In this document: positions 24,152 through 32,303 of the stretch, one piece after another | How the letters are laid out: each line of letters starts with the position of its first letter | Numbering within the stretch: position 1 is the stretch's first letter | IMG/VR virus record: IMGVR_UViG_3300032006_002122 | Location: 1-63,293 of that record | DNA from: a virus | Strand: one strand, 5' to 3' | Length of the DNA stretch: 63,293 nt | Made by a program: the position numbers and the translations under genes | The notes under the pieces: model-generated | Told to the model about the DNA's origin: nothing | The model's database searches: none | Seen by the model: the letters and a program-made list of their open reading frames with translations, nothing else

Positions 24152-25197
24152 AGCATGGCCTTAAGTTCTTCTTCTAGAAGAGATAAAACAGGTGAGTTTT
24201 CTTCTATGAACGAGTACAATTTTTCTTGACCCTGAAATTTTTGACTTTCCTCCATGCCGTCTGGTAGCAGGTCTTTTCTGCCGAGAAGAAAGTCGCATGA
24301 ATACCAAGCACCGGCTTTTCCAATTAATCCAAGTTCGCAACCCATGTGGATTAATTCTTTAGTTTTATCAACACCTTTTCCATATCTTATCCAGCTTTCC
24401 GCTTCTTTTCCCGGTGGGCCAACTGAAGAACAAAAAACCTTCCATACAACCATTTGCCCAACAGGCTCGTCATCTGCTTCCCAAGACTTAAAATATTTGA
24501 CTTCCATTCTTGTGTCTGCTTGATATTGAATTTTTACACCGCCGTCTGGAAGCTTTGTTTTATACCCCATTCCGCTGGTGTTGCTTATAAAATGGGTTAT
24601 AAGTATAATGATCGCCCTTTGCTTCCTGACAACCCCGGACATTCTTCTGGTAAACGCTGCGAGAATTTTTGGAAGACCGGCTCTAAATTGCCCGCTAAGA
24701 GAGTCTGTAAGTTCTCTTTCCGGTGTCAGGGTTGATGTGGAGTCTACTATAAGAACGCATTTAGGGAATTGTTTGATATACGCCTCTGCAATATCTAAAT
24801 ATTCCTCTGCGCTCATAGGCTCTTCGTTTGACTCGATAATCTTTATATCTTCAATTTTTAAACCATCAATTCCAGAAAGGTTCATGGACTTCAATCTACC
24901 CTCGGCATTCAGGTAGATGACAGGTCTTTCTCCATACTCTTCTTTTTGGCAATTAGAGGCAAACTGTAGTGCGGTGGTGGTCTTTCCACTTTTTGGGTCT
25001 CCCGTAAGCAAGACCCAGCTACCCTCCTGTATACCACCCCCTAGGGCTAAATCTATAGCTGGGCTAACAGGTATTATCTGAAGATTTTTAGTTTCTTCAA
25101 ATACATCCGTTCCACTTCTCACCACCTCCCCATACTTCTTTATAATTCCTTTTGTCGTCGCATCGTCAAACAGAGATTGTGTCTTTTTTTTACCCAT
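24148..25197 (-). CDS. RecA/UvsX-type recombinase
   Basis: This 349-residue strand-exchange ATPase has Walker A GDPKSGKT (66-73), Walker B CVLIVDSTS (about 147) and a PVSPAIDLALGGGIQEGS entry loop. A central LPDGGVKIQYQAD segment matches the L2-like DNA-binding region. It forms filaments on ssDNA for recombination-dependent replication and repair. It works with SSB, the possible mediator at 23272 and the nucleases nearby. Length is normal for RecA and UvsX. Confidence 0.93.
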   Translation of the reverse strand: MGKKKTQSLFDDATTKGIIKKYGEVVRSGTDVFEETKNLQIIPVSPAIDLALGGGIQEGSWVLLTGDPKSGKTTTALQFASNCQKEEYGERPVIYLNAEGRLKSMNLSGIDGLKIEDIKIIESNEEPMSAEEYLDIAEAYIKQFPKCVLIVDSTSTLTPERELTDSLSGQFRAGLPKILAAFTRRMSGVVRKQRAIIILITHFISNTSGMGYKTKLPDGGVKIQYQADTRMEVKYFKSWEADDEPVGQMVVWKVFCSSVGPPGKEAESWIRYGKGVDKTKELIHMGCELGLIGKAGAWYSCDFLLGRKDLLPDGMEESQKFQGQEKLYSFIEENSPVLSLLEEELKAML

Positions 25198-25600
25198 CTA
25201 GATCTCTTAATCCAGAATTATTAAAGTTAAATGGTTTGCGAGGTTGAGACATCTTGTCTTTGTGTTCTATTGTTTTTATATCTCTTTTATCAAACTTGTC
25301 TATTTTTTCCTGCTCAATTTTTATTAAATCGTCTAAACCGTTAAATCTAAGAGAGTATATGCGCTCGCCTTTTTTTGAAAGGAGGGCTGCTATTATAGCT
25401 TCTTCGTTATAAATTTTTAATAATCCGTGAGCAGCTATTATCTGGTGTCTATAAATAGACTTCCATTTTCCCCTGTTCCAAAATTTAAACGGAAGTTCTT
25501 CTTTGTCTTTATCTGCCATTCTGCGACAGATTAATTCGGTTATATATTGCGCTGGACCGCAGCTATTTCCAGTTGATCTAGACTTGTATTTTCCCGGCAT
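25190..25600 (-). CDS. Hypothetical basic protein, 136 aa
   Basis: This protein is not recognised. ATG 25600 is chosen because the protein then starts MPGKYKSRSTGNSCGPAQYI; a longer in-frame start would lie wholly inside the upstream gene. The protein is rich in lysine and arginine with a central helical region. It overlaps the recombinase start by 8 bases. A nucleic-acid role is plausible from charge and context but not shown. Confidence 0.55.
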   Translation of the reverse strand: MPGKYKSRSTGNSCGPAQYITELICRRMADKDKEELPFKFWNRGKWKSIYRHQIIAAHGLLKIYNEEAIIAALLSKKGERIYSLRFNGLDDLIKIEQEKIDKFDKRDIKTIEHKDKMSQPRKPFNFNNSGLRDLDG

Positions 25601-26033
25601 CCGAGAGATCCTGATTGAAAATGAGGCATTCGGTGTAATCATGAGGGTTCCGATTGTCCGAATGGTCAACCTTCAATTCTGGAAGACGCCAAGTTCTGGT
25701 GTGTAGATTTCCGTCTTTTAGGGTTCCGGTGATAAAAGACTGTGTGGTTTCTTCACTGAACATAAAGGCACTGGCTCCCTTGCAGAAGAAATACGCCTCG
25801 GCATCAGTGTCTGTGACATCTTCTATATTGGACCTATTCTTTATTTTCATGCCAACTATACTAACACTGTTTTTTTCGCAATAACTCTTGAGTCTCAACC
25901 AAGCGCTGCTTGGTTCAATTTCATCACGACCGTCATCCTGATATATAGTTTCCCCGTTAGAAAGTTCTGCTATCCATATGGGGTTTTGATCAGCGTATTG
26001 GTTTATAAACGAATCAAATTCCTTTGTAAGCAC
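25578..26033 (-). CDS. Hypothetical protein, 151 aa
   Basis: This protein is not recognised. It is acidic and soluble, with aromatic-rich segments (NPIWIAELSNGETIYQDDG, residues 17-35). It overlaps the next gene by 23 bases. It belongs to the replication/recombination unit by position, and no motif suggests a function. Confidence 0.55.
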   Translation of the reverse strand: MLTKEFDSFINQYADQNPIWIAELSNGETIYQDDGRDEIEPSSAWLRLKSYCEKNSVSIVGMKIKNRSNIEDVTDTDAEAYFFCKGASAFMFSEETTQSFITGTLKDGNLHTRTWRLPELKVDHSDNRNPHDYTECLIFNQDLSDAGKIQV

Positions 26034-26034
26034 G

Positions 26035-26382
26035 TTACTTCTCGCTTTCCTGTTTTATCCTGTGGATGGCACTTGAAAATTTAGAACTCTTTTTTCTTGT
26101 TTGGTCAGAAAGCTCAGAAGCTGCTGGTGTCATCGTTGTGACGCCTCGGCCCTCTTTTCTAGCCATGAGATTTCCAACTGTTTCTTTGGATTCCTCTTTT
26201 TTGGTTCCAGTCACATGGGGTTTTCTATTGTGCTGAATGGCTGTGAGGTGTTTTTCAACGGCGGGGACAGACCTGTCTAAGTCTTTTGAAAGCTCATCCA
26301 CGCTCTTGTCCGTGTTGTTTTCTATGTAAAAGATCTCCACCTTACTCAGTGGGCCTCTTTTACCTTTGGTGGCTTTGGGCAT
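26035..26382 (-). CDS. Small HTH-like protein, 115 aa
   Basis: Residues 10-50 (KRGPLSKVEIFYIENN, then SVDELSKDLDRSVPAVEKHL) have the spacing and pattern of a helix-turn-helix. They resemble the small DNA-binding domains of phage proteins that start with a G+K-rich arm. The rest is basic and disordered. It could regulate transcription in the early or middle unit. The fold call is by pattern only. Confidence 0.55.
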   Translation of the reverse strand: MPKATKGKRGPLSKVEIFYIENNTDKSVDELSKDLDRSVPAVEKHLTAIQHNRKPHVTGTKKEESKETVGNLMARKEGRGVTTMTPAASELSDQTRKKSSKFSSAIHRIKQESEK

Positions 26383-26383
26383 T

Positions 26384-26683
26384 TTAATTTCTCTCGACTT
26401 TTCTCAGGTAAGATTTATTTCTTGTTTTTAGATACTCAATATAAAAGTTAAATATTTTTTCAGGAACCCTTTTGTAGGAAGGGTTAAGGCTTCTTGCTCT
26501 ATCCTGATAGATACCCCAAGGATCAAAAACTCTTCCACGAGCATATTTTATATAGTAAGTGTCTATCCCGTTTTCCCTATCAATTTTTTTAGCAAAAGAT
26601 GAAGTGCTGTCTACAGTTTTGGTTTTACCCCCTGCTGTATAATAAACTTCTTCTCTTGACTGGGGGTTTTCAAAATTATTCAT
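26384..26683 (-). CDS. Hypothetical protein, 99 aa
   Basis: This protein is not recognised. It is basic, with many tyrosines, and YYIKYARGRVFDPWGIYQ (residues 43-60) is its most distinctive segment. It lies 1 base upstream of the HTH-like gene and overlaps the zinc-ribbon gene by 8 bases. No function can be supported. Confidence 0.55.
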   Translation of the reverse strand: MNNFENPQSREEVYYTAGGKTKTVDSTSSFAKKIDRENGIDTYYIKYARGRVFDPWGIYQDRARSLNPSYKRVPEKIFNFYIEYLKTRNKSYLRKVERN

Positions 26684-26969
26684 CTTTTTGAGCCTCTAGG
26701 CACGCATGAACTGTTGTTATACCATCTTTTTCTAAAATTTGTGTTATCCTGCTATTTTCAGTGCATCCTATATATATTTTTCCAGAGACCTCTTTTATAA
26801 AGCTAGCATTATCGCAATCATCACAAAACAATTTTATCTTTGTGATAAAGTCAGATTCTTTAACCTTCCATACGTCAATCAGTTCGTTGCCACAAAAATC
26901 ACACTCAAATTCTACATGCCCATTGTCCGAATAACCCTTGGGTTCACGCGGCTCGGGTTCGTTAAACAT
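26676..26969 (-). CDS. Small zinc-ribbon protein, 97 aa
   Basis: CDFCGNELIDVW (residues 23-34) and FCDDCDNASF (about 48-57) form a C-x2-C plus C-x2-C zinc ribbon of the transcription- or repair-factor type. The remainder is short and has two more cysteines. It abuts an FmdB-like zinc-ribbon gene, making three small zinc-binding proteins in this operon. The binding partner is unknown. Confidence 0.65.
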   Translation of the reverse strand: MFNEPEPREPKGYSDNGHVEFECDFCGNELIDVWKVKESDFITKIKLFCDDCDNASFIKEVSGKIYIGCTENSRITQILEKDGITTVHACLEAQKDE

Positions 26970-27385
26970 TATTTCTTGCCTTTCATTATGTAATTAGCCT
27001 TCTGCTTTTGTGTCATGTTAGAGATGTCTTTATTAGTCGCATCTCTTTTTGAATTATACCAAGGTTCTCCACCTGTGTTTTCTGGAAGGCTCATTCCTTG
27101 CGGCAACTTTGACTTAAGAGCTTCCTTTCTGCTCTTTTTTCCGCTCTCCTTGTGAAGAGTTCTCTTCTCTTGCAGGAGAGTCTTTCCCATTTTCTTGTTG
27201 TTTTGATCTGCCAGTTGCCCAACAGTAGCCGGGTCTCCTTTTACAAAAACCATGGGAGGGAAAAGAACCCTCTTCAGCTTCATTTTTTTGCATTCTTTGC
27301 ACTTCTTTTTCGGACGGTCTTTTATTCTTTGAACGATTTCAAAAGAAAAATCGCAATTCGAGCACTTATACGTATAAGATGGCAT
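26969..27385 (-). CDS. FmdB-like zinc-ribbon protein
   Basis: From ATG 27385 the protein starts MPSYTYKCSNCDFSFE and continues KKKCKECKKMKLKRVLFPP. This is the FmdB/CxxC regulatory ribbon (C8, C11 and a second CxxC near 30-33). A lysine-rich tail of about 95 residues follows. A start 4 codons upstream is also possible; I chose the family-typical MPSYTY. Function is unknown in phages, but a nucleic-acid or transcription role is usual for the fold. Confidence 0.75.
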   Translation of the reverse strand: MPSYTYKCSNCDFSFEIVQRIKDRPKKKCKECKKMKLKRVLFPPMVFVKGDPATVGQLADQNNKKMGKTLLQEKRTLHKESGKKSRKEALKSKLPQGMSLPENTGGEPWYNSKRDATNKDISNMTQKQKANYIMKGKK

Positions 27386-27617
27386 TGTCTTCCCCATCTA
27401 CAGGGTTCAAAAGACGGGGGCAATCACTAATGGTTCCTATTTGGTCTATTCTGGATATTAGAAGTTTTAAATTGTCAACAAGCAAAAATGGGCCAGTTGC
27501 GTCGTTTCCTATTTTTTTAACCTCGCCCTTTATTTTTCTTACGGACCCATTCGTTTTTTTGTACCTGACAAGAACGTCACTACCAACACGTATGGCTGGT
27601 GTCATGCTTTTCTTCAT
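27366..27617 (-). CDS. Small SH3-like/RNA-polymerase-tail-like protein, 83 aa
   Basis: This short strand-rich protein (GSDVLVRYKKTNG, then KIKGEVKKIGNDATGPFLLVDN) looks like a small beta barrel. A similar layout is seen in the 84-residue protein at 59601-59855, which also has a GPKGPFVTIDV-type segment after a lysine-rich loop. The two may be distant paralogs. It overlaps the FmdB-like gene by 20 bases. Function is unknown. Confidence 0.5.
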   Translation of the reverse strand: MKKSMTPAIRVGSDVLVRYKKTNGSVRKIKGEVKKIGNDATGPFLLVDNLKLLISRIDQIGTISDCPRLLNPVDGEDNAILYV

Positions 27618-27958
27618 TATAAAAATCCTACTATCCAGCTTTCATTTATATAACATAAAAGAATAAATTGAAAAAAACACAGAGCAATCATAGAAATCCA
27701 AGCCCAATTTTCTTTATATTTATAAAGCAAAGAAAGAAATCCGAGAGTCAGAACGGTTCCAAAAAATTTCACAGACATAAAAAGGGCAACGCTGCCACCG
27801 TCTTCGATAATAAGGTATCTTCCTATTGGGTTCTGTTCATTTTCCAATAGTATATTTTGATTTTTTATTGCTAGATACATGTCGTAGGACGATACATATC
27901 CCACGAACATCCATAACAATGAATATACATATATTGTATGAAAGTCTTTAAGATTCAT
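27617..27958 (-). CDS. Membrane protein, 113 aa
   Basis: Three hydrophobic segments (about residues 8-25, 55-78 and 88-110) predict an integral membrane protein with short loops. There is no signal peptide and no recognised family. It is coupled to PhoH by an 11-base overlap and to the next gene by one base. A role at the host membrane during replication or takeover cannot be specified. Confidence 0.6.
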   Translation of the reverse strand: MNLKDFHTIYVYSLLWMFVGYVSSYDMYLAIKNQNILLENEQNPIGRYLIIEDGGSVALFMSVKFFGTVLTLGFLSLLYKYKENWAWISMIALCFFQFILLCYINESWIVGFL

Positions 27959-28610
27959 TTTTTGGAGGGTCTAGTCTTCTTAGTATTCTTGCTAAAACTT
28001 TGCTCCTTACTATATCGCAATAATCAAGTTTGCAAATACCAACACCCTGAGTGTCTGAAAGGCGATCAAAGCAGTGGTTAAGACCGCCGCTTAAGCTTTG
28101 GGGTAGATCGGTTTGGTCTAGATCCCCATTAATAACAGCCTTCGAGCCTTTTCCAAGTCTTGTTATAAACATTTTGATTTGGTCGAATGTTGCGTTTTGA
28201 GCCTCGTCTAATATCATGAATGACCAGTGAAAGTTTCTGCCTCTCATGTATTCCAGAGGTACAATTTCTATAATATCAGAAGACATCATGCTTCTAACTT
28301 TTTGATCGTCTAGGTAATAGTTCATCTCGTCTAGTATGGGTACTAGGTAGGGATGTATTTTTTCTTTAAAATTACCCGGAAGATATCCAAGACCCCTAGA
28401 GCTTGACTCCACTGTGGGTCTTGTTATTACTATTTTTGAAACCTTTTTACTAACTAGATACTCGCAAGCTAGACCGACTGCAACGCTAGTTTTACCAGTA
28501 CCGGCAGGTCCAGAGCAAAACGTTACATTGTTTTCTGATATAGCTCTTATGTATTCTGCTTGATTTTCGGTTCTCGGTTTGAGTTCTCTCTTATTGTTGT
28601 TTTTTTTCAT
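27948..28610 (-). CDS. phoH: PhoH-like ATPase
   Basis: This 220-residue protein has Walker A GPAGTGKTSVAVGLA (about 34-48), VITRPTVESS, GYLPGNFKEKIHPYL and the Walker B segment FMILDEAQNAT. It also has NGDLDQTDLP, all diagnostic of the PhoH family (predicted RNA-associated ATPase/helicase). PhoH is frequent in marine and freshwater phages. The frequently proposed phosphate-stress role is not proven. It is located between a membrane protein and dUTPase in the nucleotide/replication unit. Confidence 0.93.
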   Translation of the reverse strand: MKKNNNKRELKPRTENQAEYIRAISENNVTFCSGPAGTGKTSVAVGLACEYLVSKKVSKIVITRPTVESSSRGLGYLPGNFKEKIHPYLVPILDEMNYYLDDQKVRSMMSSDIIEIVPLEYMRGRNFHWSFMILDEAQNATFDQIKMFITRLGKGSKAVINGDLDQTDLPQSLSGGLNHCFDRLSDTQGVGICKLDYCDIVRSKVLARILRRLDPPKNES

Positions 28611-28618
28611 CTAAATAA

Positions 28619-29080
28619 TTATCTACCACTAGAGCCAAAGCCATTGTTACCACGGTCGCCTTCCTCTAGATTCTTCACTTCTCTTATTTCAAATACTGGG
28701 GCTTGTTGTATTATTATTTGAGCTATCCTATCCCCGGTTTCAATTACGTAGTTATTTTTTGCCTCTTCTGGATTTGAGTTGTGTAAACAAACTTTTACTT
28801 CCCCTCTGTATCCAGAGTCAATTACCCCTGCATATCTATGGATGCCCTTTACCCCCATAGAAGATCTATCCCAGATTAAACCAACGTAGCCTCTTGGTAT
28901 TGCTATTTTTATCCCTGTTCCAACAAGCTTAGTTTCCCCCGGTTTTATTAAAACAAAACTGTTGTTAAGATCTGCATATAGATCATATCCAGCATCTGTT
29001 GCATGCGCTCTTGTTGGAATGATGGCAGAATCCGTAATTCTGCTAACCTGAACACTTCCTATTTCAGCACAAATCGCCAT
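28619..29080 (-). CDS. dut: dUTP diphosphatase
   Basis: This 153-residue trimeric-type dUTPase has all five motifs: ATDAGYDLYA, WDRSSMGVKG, GVIDSGYRGEV, TGDRIAQIII and the C-terminal NNGFGSSGR. It hydrolyses dUTP to dUMP and PPi, keeping uracil out of DNA and supplying dTMP synthesis. It fits with dCMP deaminase and the UDG elsewhere in the unit. It ends 8 bases before phoH and begins 1 base after the reductase stop. Confidence 0.96.
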   Translation of the reverse strand: MAICAEIGSVQVSRITDSAIIPTRAHATDAGYDLYADLNNSFVLIKPGETKLVGTGIKIAIPRGYVGLIWDRSSMGVKGIHRYAGVIDSGYRGEVKVCLHNSNPEEAKNNYVIETGDRIAQIIIQQAPVFEIREVKNLEEGDRGNNGFGSSGR

Positions 29081-29081
29081 A

Positions 29082-31277
29082 TTATATTATCTCGCAAGAT
29101 CCACCAGAGCACGCAACCTCTTGCTGAAGTTTTGTGTTGTCTTCTTGTTCTGTACACTCAGTATAATCAACCGATGTATAATTTCTTTTCATGTCAACCC
29201 ACTCCTTCCAATTATAAACATCTTTCATACAATATGACAGCTTTTTTACATCTCCATCCATGTATTTATCTGCAAACCTTTTGCATCTGTCTGTCCATTC
29301 TTTCTTACCGTTTCCTTTAGGCTTGTTTCCCAAGCCAACCAAGGCGTCACAAGCTGCCCAAAGGTTGTCTTCCCACAAATTTAGAGCTATCTCTATAAGT
29401 CCGCTGACAAACATTGACCCATCGCCATAATGAGAAACCATTTCGCTGGGCAAATATACGGTGGTGAAAGGAGCTTGGGGATAATCTTTATCTCCACTCA
29501 CTGGAAGAAGGGACACTCCACAGAAAAATTTTCTATTTTTATATATAAACTTCTGTACATCTTCCCACTCTTCAGGCTTAACGTTAATTGTATTAGATAC
29601 ATTATGTTGCAAGAAACTTTTGACACATAGAGAGTCGTTTCTTCCTGTCATGACCCAGTTCTGTTGGGTTAATTTAACACAGCTAAGTAAATCAATAGCG
29701 CTAACTTTGTTTTTTAGTTTTGCACCGTCTGGAACTTCTATACAAAAGGAAACAACATCATCGCTATCATTAGCTGACCAAACTGACTCTTCGCATGCTC
29801 TCGGATTTGTTTTCTTAAAGTGCTGATATATATCTTCCATCTTATTAGCCTGTACACGTCTAATATAGCGCTTGGCATGATGAGGATGAATGCCAGAACT
29901 AGTACCAAGAATGCAACTAGCAGTGCCTTCAGGCTTGACACAAGTAGTTCTAGCTGCTGGATTAATTCCGATTTTCTTAGCAAGTTCTCTATTTGTCTTC
30001 TTGACAACTCTAGCACCTTCCTTTTGAACATCTGGGTCTAGGCAAATCTCATGTCGTTCCATGATCCCGGTCATAGAGACTCCAAGAAGAGATTCTCTCT
30101 TCAAAATTCTTTCTGTTACCTCGCCAAGATATTCCATTTCAGTAAATCCTGCTTGCAAAGTGCCTATAATAGATGCTGCCCTGCAAGATTCAAAAAATTC
30201 CTCCTTGCTCTTTACCTTTGCGCAATTAATAGTACTGAGATTGCACGCTTGCCACCCTGTTTCCCCAGTTTCCTCGTCTACAGGATAGAGACCTATCTCC
30301 ACGCAGGGGTTAACTATAAGCTCTGTAGAATCGGACCACACAAAACCCGGCTCACCAAATTCTCTGACGGAACTCATAAGCTCAGAGAACCTTTCAGGAT
30401 CGGTTGAATCACGAAGCAATAGAGCAGAATTATTAGAACGACCACGTTGAGGGTTGTCGTGAAACCAATTGCCCGTCTTCGCAATAGCCATTTCCCTGTC
30501 ATCTGGTGAAAAAACACAAATCGTAGCACTTCTACGTACACCACCAGATATAACAGCATCAGCAGCGTGCATAACAATGTCGTAGACATCTATTGGCCTT
30601 AATTTTTTATTGGAATTAAATTCTGCCTCTTTTACAGATTTGTCCAAAACTTTTTTTATGTTAGTCAAAGCTTTCTTTAGTGGCTCTGGTCCGGGGGCTT
30701 TCCCTGAACTTGAGCTTAAATATGATCCAGCCTCCCGAATTTTTGAGTAATCAAATATGACATTCTTTTGTACGTATTCTGGAAAAATATCGTCTTGATC
30801 AAGATAGCTGCTAACGAGAACCCCTACGGCGTCAGACCACCCTTCTATTGTGTCTGGTACGGTAAACTTTTTACTTCCAGTTTTAGATGTTTTTCTCATA
30901 ATGAGGTCTGGAAGCTTTTCAACGTGATGTTTTTGTACGGAAAACCCGGTTCCGCACCCACATAAAAGAAGATACATACACTCTTGAAAAAACCTAGGTC
31001 TATCAATATATGAAGCTATACAATTGTATACCCTTGCATTATGCTTAAGTATAGGAGATCCGCCAAATTGAAGAGCGCGTTGAGAGCCGAGAACTCTTTT
31101 CTTATGCATCATGTCATAAGCCCACTCCACATCATTAGATGCTTCTGAGTATTTTTCGAGCATCATGCCTTTTACACGATCAACTGATTCTTTCCAAGTT
31201 TCTCGCCTTTTTTTCTCTGGTATCCATCTCGCGTATCTTCCAACAAACGTATAATTCTGTAGCTCAGCTACTGACAT
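29082..31277 (-). CDS. Adenosylcobalamin-dependent ribonucleotide reductase (class II, monomeric RTPR-type)
   Basis: This 731-residue protein matches the Lactobacillus-type ribonucleoside triphosphate reductase. The N-terminal RYARWIPEKKRRETW region, an NPCVEIGLYP motif, GGVRRSATI and the C-terminal redox pair CSGGSC (the last 8 residues) are present. It converts NTPs to dNTPs using vitamin B12. Class II enzymes need host cobalamin and work with or without oxygen. A thioredoxin-fold protein is encoded at 35516-35833. It sits with SNase, dCMP deaminase and dUTPase. Confidence 0.93.
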   Translation of the reverse strand: MSVAELQNYTFVGRYARWIPEKKRRETWKESVDRVKGMMLEKYSEASNDVEWAYDMMHKKRVLGSQRALQFGGSPILKHNARVYNCIASYIDRPRFFQECMYLLLCGCGTGFSVQKHHVEKLPDLIMRKTSKTGSKKFTVPDTIEGWSDAVGVLVSSYLDQDDIFPEYVQKNVIFDYSKIREAGSYLSSSSGKAPGPEPLKKALTNIKKVLDKSVKEAEFNSNKKLRPIDVYDIVMHAADAVISGGVRRSATICVFSPDDREMAIAKTGNWFHDNPQRGRSNNSALLLRDSTDPERFSELMSSVREFGEPGFVWSDSTELIVNPCVEIGLYPVDEETGETGWQACNLSTINCAKVKSKEEFFESCRAASIIGTLQAGFTEMEYLGEVTERILKRESLLGVSMTGIMERHEICLDPDVQKEGARVVKKTNRELAKKIGINPAARTTCVKPEGTASCILGTSSGIHPHHAKRYIRRVQANKMEDIYQHFKKTNPRACEESVWSANDSDDVVSFCIEVPDGAKLKNKVSAIDLLSCVKLTQQNWVMTGRNDSLCVKSFLQHNVSNTINVKPEEWEDVQKFIYKNRKFFCGVSLLPVSGDKDYPQAPFTTVYLPSEMVSHYGDGSMFVSGLIEIALNLWEDNLWAACDALVGLGNKPKGNGKKEWTDRCKRFADKYMDGDVKKLSYCMKDVYNWKEWVDMKRNYTSVDYTECTEQEDNTKLQQEVACSGGSCEII

Positions 31278-31279
31278 TT

Positions 31280-31672
31280 TTACTTCCTAAGCTTTGCTTT
31301 TGTCGCATGTCCTGATTCTACCATGATCTCCGACACATCTTTTCCATCTACAAAAATATGTCCAAGAACTCTTCCAAAAGTAAAAATATCTTTCAATTGA
31401 TTTTCATCATCCGCTGGTATATGCAAAACTGCATCTACATACTCAATCATTCCGGTGTCTTTATTTTTACCCTCAAAAAGAATCTTTCTAAGATGATTTC
31501 TTGCAGCAATTCCTTTTGATTTCTCTTCTTTATTTTTGGTGCGTATTTCTGAACACCAACAATTCTTAAGTCTTACGGTGACCTCTCTCTTAATTTCTAC
31601 AATAACTGTGTCGCCGTCATAAACCTTTTTAATTATTACATCTGTGGTCCATCCTCTGGGGGGTTCTTTCAT
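31280..31672 (-). CDS. Staphylococcal nuclease-like (TNase) protein
   Basis: ATG 31672 has a Shine-Dalgarno (AGGGAAG, 8 bases away). An earlier ATG at 31726 lacks one and overlaps dCMP deaminase by 44 bases, so 31672 is preferred (130 residues). KKVYDGDTVIVEI and VTVRLKNCWCSEIR match the TNase fold with the catalytic aspartate and arginine. GHIFVDGKDVSEIMVESGHA is the family's C-terminal segment. It may degrade host DNA or RNA, but its target is unknown. Confidence 0.88.
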   Translation of the reverse strand: MKEPPRGWTTDVIIKKVYDGDTVIVEIKREVTVRLKNCWCSEIRTKNKEEKSKGIAARNHLRKILFEGKNKDTGMIEYVDAVLHIPADDENQLKDIFTFGRVLGHIFVDGKDVSEIMVESGHATKAKLRK

Positions 31673-31682
31673 AGGATCTTCC

Positions 31683-32210
31683 CTAGCCCGCAAAGGGGGA
31701 CCGTTGTGAATTATTCTTGTAGCCATCTAGGATATTATACACTATATTAGGGTCCATGTAGGTAATCTCAAGTCCATTCTCTATAAGGTGATCGTAGACA
31801 ATTTTGTCCTCTTTCTTTTCTCCGTGAGCTTTAGACCCTACGGGAACATACCATTCGGTAACACCTGTTTGCCACAACAGTTTAGCACAATTTGCACACG
31901 GAAGGTGTGTAATGTAAGCCTTATAGCAATCTATCTGTCTCACAATTAAGTTAGTAATAGCGTTGGCTTCTGCATGCACAATGAACGGATATTTGTCAGG
32001 TCTTGTGGTTGGAAGACCTTTCTCGTTTACATTTGTGCAAAATCCATTATACCCAACGCCTACAACTATGTTGGAGCTACCAACTATGACGCAACCGACC
32101 TTAGTTTCGGAATCGTGACTTCGTATAGACGCATAATGCGCCATACCCATGAAATACTCATCCCATGTCGGTCTTCGGTTCCTCAATTCGTCTTTTTGAT
32201 CTTCTTGCAA
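31683..32210 (-). CDS. dCMP deaminase (TTG start)
   Basis: This 175-residue zinc deaminase has TWDEYFMGMAHYASIRS, HAEANAI (zinc histidine and proton-shuttle glutamate) and LPCANCAK (zinc cysteines). It converts dCMP to dUMP for dTMP synthesis. The only start that keeps the conserved N-terminal 'RPTWDEYF' region is TTG at 32210, preceded by GAGGG 7-11 bases upstream. A TTG start may lower expression. The gene is the first after the promoter at 32275-32303. Confidence 0.92.
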   Translation of the reverse strand: MQEDQKDELRNRRPTWDEYFMGMAHYASIRSHDSETKVGCVIVGSSNIVVGVGYNGFCTNVNEKGLPTTRPDKYPFIVHAEANAITNLIVRQIDCYKAYITHLPCANCAKLLWQTGVTEWYVPVGSKAHGEKKEDKIVYDHLIENGLEITYMDPNIVYNILDGYKNNSQRSPFAG

Positions 32211-32274
32211 CTTTTTCCCTCTTCAATCTCTTTTTGTCTTTCTTGCTTTTTCGTCTAATGGTTTTCCCCATAGT

Positions 32275-32303
32275 ATTATGGCGTGCCGTTTGAGTTTGGT
32301 CAA
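32275..32303 (-). promoter_or_regulatory. sigma70-like promoter P1 for the nucleotide/replication unit
   Basis: On the minus strand TTGACC at 32303-32298 and CATAAT at 32280-32275 are separated by exactly 17 bases, each one base from the host sigma70 consensus. It overlaps the stop codon region of the Tat-protein gene. Transcription would start near 32268 and give a 5' leader of about 58 bases before the TTG-started deaminase. No terminator is visible between it and the one after ssb. Confidence 0.75.

Noticed and set aside
24148-25197. Host-type RecA as a sign of a bacterial chromosome fragment
   Set aside because: Neighbouring rIIA/rIIB, sigma factor, dNMP kinase and densely overlapping one-strand genes fit a phage; UvsX-type recombinases are usual in large phages.
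32158-32271. 37-residue very basic ORF before the dCMP deaminase
   Set aside because: It has no ribosome-binding site, and its ATG lies only a few bases from the predicted P1 transcription start, so it would be leaderless. It overlaps the deaminase start by 53 bases.
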